A DNA stretch of 24,251 nt from an uncultured Spartobacteria bacterium (lineage in GTDB: Bacteria; Verrucomicrobiota; Verrucomicrobiia; Chthoniobacterales; Terrimicrobiaceae). Position 1 is the stretch's first letter; each line of letters starts with the position of its first letter. Both the position numbers and the translations under genes were made by a program. Where the stretch lies: positions 1 through 24,251 of the forward strand of contig CALCJD010000137.1 in assembly GCA_937960895.1 (NCBI GenBank), in the 5' to 3' direction. This document shows positions 22,719 to 24,251 of this stretch, piece by piece. The notes under the pieces were generated by a model. That model saw only the letters and a list, made by a program, of their open reading frames with translations, was not told the DNA's origin and ran no database searches.

Positions 22719-23149
22719 GGTTGCAGATAACATCACGCCGGCCGTTTTGGCGAGCCCCTTTCGCAGGCGGAAACACGGGGACCCTCCGGAAGAAATTTAT
22801 GGAGGCCACTGATCCCCCCCCCCCGACCCTTCCCCGGTTCAGTCCCCCCCTCCCCGCCTGGCACCTTTCCCCCTCGCCTTCGGGGCGGGTGACCCGATCG
22901 GAATTCGACGGGACGGTTCCTTGAACCCCGGGTTTCCCCGGGCCCCTCCCGAGCGGAACACAAAAAAGGCGGTCAACGCACCTGTTGACCGCCCCGATCG
23001 CCAAGACACCGGCGAGGCGTCGCCTTCCCCGCACCGGCCCGCCGGGGAGGCCGTCCGCCTCCCTCCGGGAGGCTCTCGATCGCAGCGCCCGGCTCCCGTT
23101 TGATGCCTCCCCGGCAGGCTAAATGTCCGGAATCCCGAAGGAACGAAAA
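22719..23149. other. Intergenic region with C-tracts and hairpins
   Basis: This stretch of 431 bases has no credible gene. It contains a run of eleven C at 22814-22824 and a run of seven C shortly after, a CCCGGG-TTTC-CCCGGG repeat at 22927-22942, and the strong hairpin at 22968-22993 (separate entry). On the minus strand it must hold the promoter of the 22718 operon. Confidence 0.7.
22968..22993 (-). terminator. Rho-independent terminator
   Basis: GGCGGTCAAC (22968-22977) and GTTGACCGCC (22984-22993) form a perfect 10-bp stem with a 6-base loop (GCACCT). On the minus strand it is followed by TTTTTTG, a proper T-run. It fits termination of the DUF1648 gene, whose stop is 156 bases upstream. 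Confidence 0.85.
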
Positions 23150-23674
23150 TCAGGACCGCCGACGCCCCGATCTCAAAAGGCAGACGATCAAAACGGCCGG
23201 CCAGGCAAACGAAAACACGAGCAGCAACACGGTCAGCGCGCTTGCCTCCGTACGATCCAGCCGCGGCGGGGAAACCAGGTTCGCTTCCGCAAGCATGTGG
23301 CAAAGCCAAGTCTGCCAAAGCAGTAGCGCACTGCCGAACCAAAAGGACGACACAAAAAGAAAGTCGCAGGCTTTTTCATAACCGCCGGGATCCCGCCAGT
23401 AAGACGAACTCGAAATGGTGGAATATCGGACGGGAAAAATGCGAAAGGAATACATGATGCCCATGATGAGAAGCGGCAGGCCAATCCCCACGGCCAGCAT
23501 CGTTCCCGTAAAAGCCGACCGGGACATCCACCCATCCGCCATCCCGTTTTCATCGAAATGGGACGCCACTTTCCCGGGAAGCCGCCTGTGATCGCCGAGG
23601 GCTTCGCCGACAAAAATCAACACGCACACGACGAGGATGACCGCGGATATCGTTTTTATTCTATCGGAGAACAT
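23150..23674 (-). CDS. DUF1648-type membrane protein
   Basis: About 174 residues from the ATG at 23674 (MFSDRIKTISAVILVVCVLIF). The segment LPGKVASHFDENGMADGWMSRSAF is the recognisable DUF1648 motif (LP-x-HF-x-G-x-D-W), found in small membrane proteins and in SdpI-type immunity proteins. Four membrane segments are likely, around residues 8-27, 53-75, 103-122 and 145-165. The function is not established for the domain. The frame is open to 23854, but the extra residues are Cys/Arg-rich and unlike a protein N-terminus. Base composition is less GC-rich than to the left. Confidence 0.78.
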   Translation of the reverse strand: MFSDRIKTISAVILVVCVLIFVGEALGDHRRLPGKVASHFDENGMADGWMSRSAFTGTMLAVGIGLPLLIMGIMYSFRIFPVRYSTISSSSYWRDPGGYEKACDFLFVSSFWFGSALLLWQTWLCHMLAEANLVSPPRLDRTEASALTVLLLVFSFAWPAVLIVCLLRSGRRRS

Positions 23675-24036
23675 CCGACACTCAACGCCCACGAATTGAC
23701 GGCACGGACGAAAACACTCGCCCCTCACCGCGGACAGTCCCGCGGCTTTTCGCGGATTACAACAAGCGCCCCAATCGGGCAAAGAAGGCACAAAACAAAA
23801 ACCCCGCACCAGGCGCCCATGGATCCCGTGGTGCACCCACGAATCCAATTCCAATCAGATGCCACGGGCCAATGATCACAGAGGCTCCTCCGGGTCCATT
23901 TAACGTCCGTTTTAACAACACTTACCTGCCTCCACCTTGCATCGCCAGCTCCCCGGTCTTCTTCCAGCCGCTCACACACCCCCGTGCAGGTGACGCAATG
24001 AAAGAGGCACGGATCGCATTGTTCGCTCTTTATCAC
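23675..24036. other. Intergenic region with a possible small minus-strand frame
   Basis: There is no confident gene in these 362 bases, which are less GC-rich than the window average. A minus-strand frame of 103 codons runs from a GTG at 24036, directly abutting the upstream stop, to 23725. Only its end looks membrane-like (GVFVLCLLCPIGALVVI). Its first 60 residues are rich in Cys and Trp and do not look like a real protein, so I do not call it. Confidence 0.5.
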
Positions 24037-24249
24037 CTACCAAGGCCAAACTCCCTTCAGGCTGTGCCAAAGGCGATCACCCCAAATTGCAGCAGCCAAT
24101 CCGAGTCCCAACGATCCTGCCAGGATAAATATCCACAACGGATAATCTGAAAAGGAAGTCCACGCTCCATAGCCGGAGGCCGTGCCGATAACTGCTCCCA
24201 GAATGAATTGGAGCAATCGGTGAATCCCATCTTTCTCATTGTAGGACAT
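24037..24249 (-). CDS. Small membrane protein of unknown function
   Basis: A complete 70-residue frame with ATG at 24249 and TAG at 24037. After a charged N-terminus (MSYNEKDGIHR) come two hydrophobic segments, about residues 12-30 and 37-55 (PLWIFILAGSLGLGLAAAIW), ending in GDRLWHSLKGVWPW. The Gly-rich helices and the terminal aromatic residues suit a small integral membrane protein. No family is recognised. It lies upstream of the DUF1648 gene on the same strand, but 362 bases away. Little sequence upstream is available, so the start cannot be checked against context. Confidence 0.6.
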   Translation of the reverse strand: MSYNEKDGIHRLLQFILGAVIGTASGYGAWTSFSDYPLWIFILAGSLGLGLAAAIWGDRLWHSLKGVWPW

Positions 24250-24251
24250 AG

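Noticed and set aside
22927..22942. CCCGGG-TTTC-CCCGGG repeat as a possible attachment or insertion site
   Set aside because: No flanking mobile genes, no matching copy seen elsewhere in the window; probably GC-rich chance structure.
23725..24036. 103-codon minus-strand frame abutting the small membrane protein gene
   Set aside because: Only the last 30 residues look membrane-like; the rest is Cys/Trp-rich and has no family resemblance. Kept as a note, not a gene.

Overview
The window looks like a chromosomal segment from a GC-rich Gram-negative bacterium, most likely a member of Verrucomicrobiota (an Opitutales-like lineage). This is inferred from the gene set: a PEP-CTERM exosortase-type sorting signal, a TonB/ExbB/ExbD-like membrane cluster, a serine palmitoyltransferase, a ResB-type cytochrome c protein, YkgJ and DUF4412-like proteins. 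Shine-Dalgarno motifs are also nearly absent. No database search was possible, so the taxonomic placement is a judgement. I see no phage genes, insertion sequence or CRISPR array.

Layout, left to right. At 1-280 there is no gene I can call with confidence. Next come a glycine-tailed RRM RNA-binding protein (minus) and hisI (minus). Divergent from hisI is a plus-strand run: a long proline-rich protein with a C-terminal Roadblock/LC7-like domain, then four tightly coupled genes (ExbB-like, ExbD-like, TonB-like, and a small membrane zinc-ribbon protein), then fabF and a short DnaJ-type co-chaperone. The DnaJ-type gene converges on an AsmA-like membrane protein (minus) across a hairpin that contains both stop codons. 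A ResB-family gene (plus) follows and ends at a terminator shared with a PEP-CTERM protein gene.

From 11 kb to 19.2 kb everything is on the minus strand. In transcription order it runs rfbB, rfbD, rsmE, tRNA-Pro(TGG), serine palmitoyltransferase, a GNAT-like acyltransferase, an NAD-dependent epimerase/reductase, an L,D-transpeptidase and the PEP-CTERM gene. Palmitoyltransferase, acyltransferase and reductase are the three activities needed for a bacterial ceramide pathway. rfbB and rfbD supply dTDP-rhamnose steps. Much of this block therefore concerns the cell envelope.

The last 5 kb holds three small plus-strand genes (YkgJ-like cysteine cluster, small membrane protein, antibiotic-biosynthesis-monooxygenase fold). 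These converge on a four-gene minus-strand operon (two exported proteins of unknown function, a double-ACT regulator, a DUF4412-like exported protein). A DUF1648-type membrane protein and a small membrane protein lie in a less GC-rich right flank.

Most notable observations: (i) the ExbD-like protein has Ser where the family's essential membrane Asp should be, although its ExbB and TonB partners keep their key residues; (ii) the candidate ceramide gene set with a 110-base spt/acyltransferase overlap; (iii) the PEP-CTERM protein starts in the middle of a repeat and has no signal peptide, so it is probably a truncated gene; (iv) the convergent double-stop hairpin at 7673-7694.
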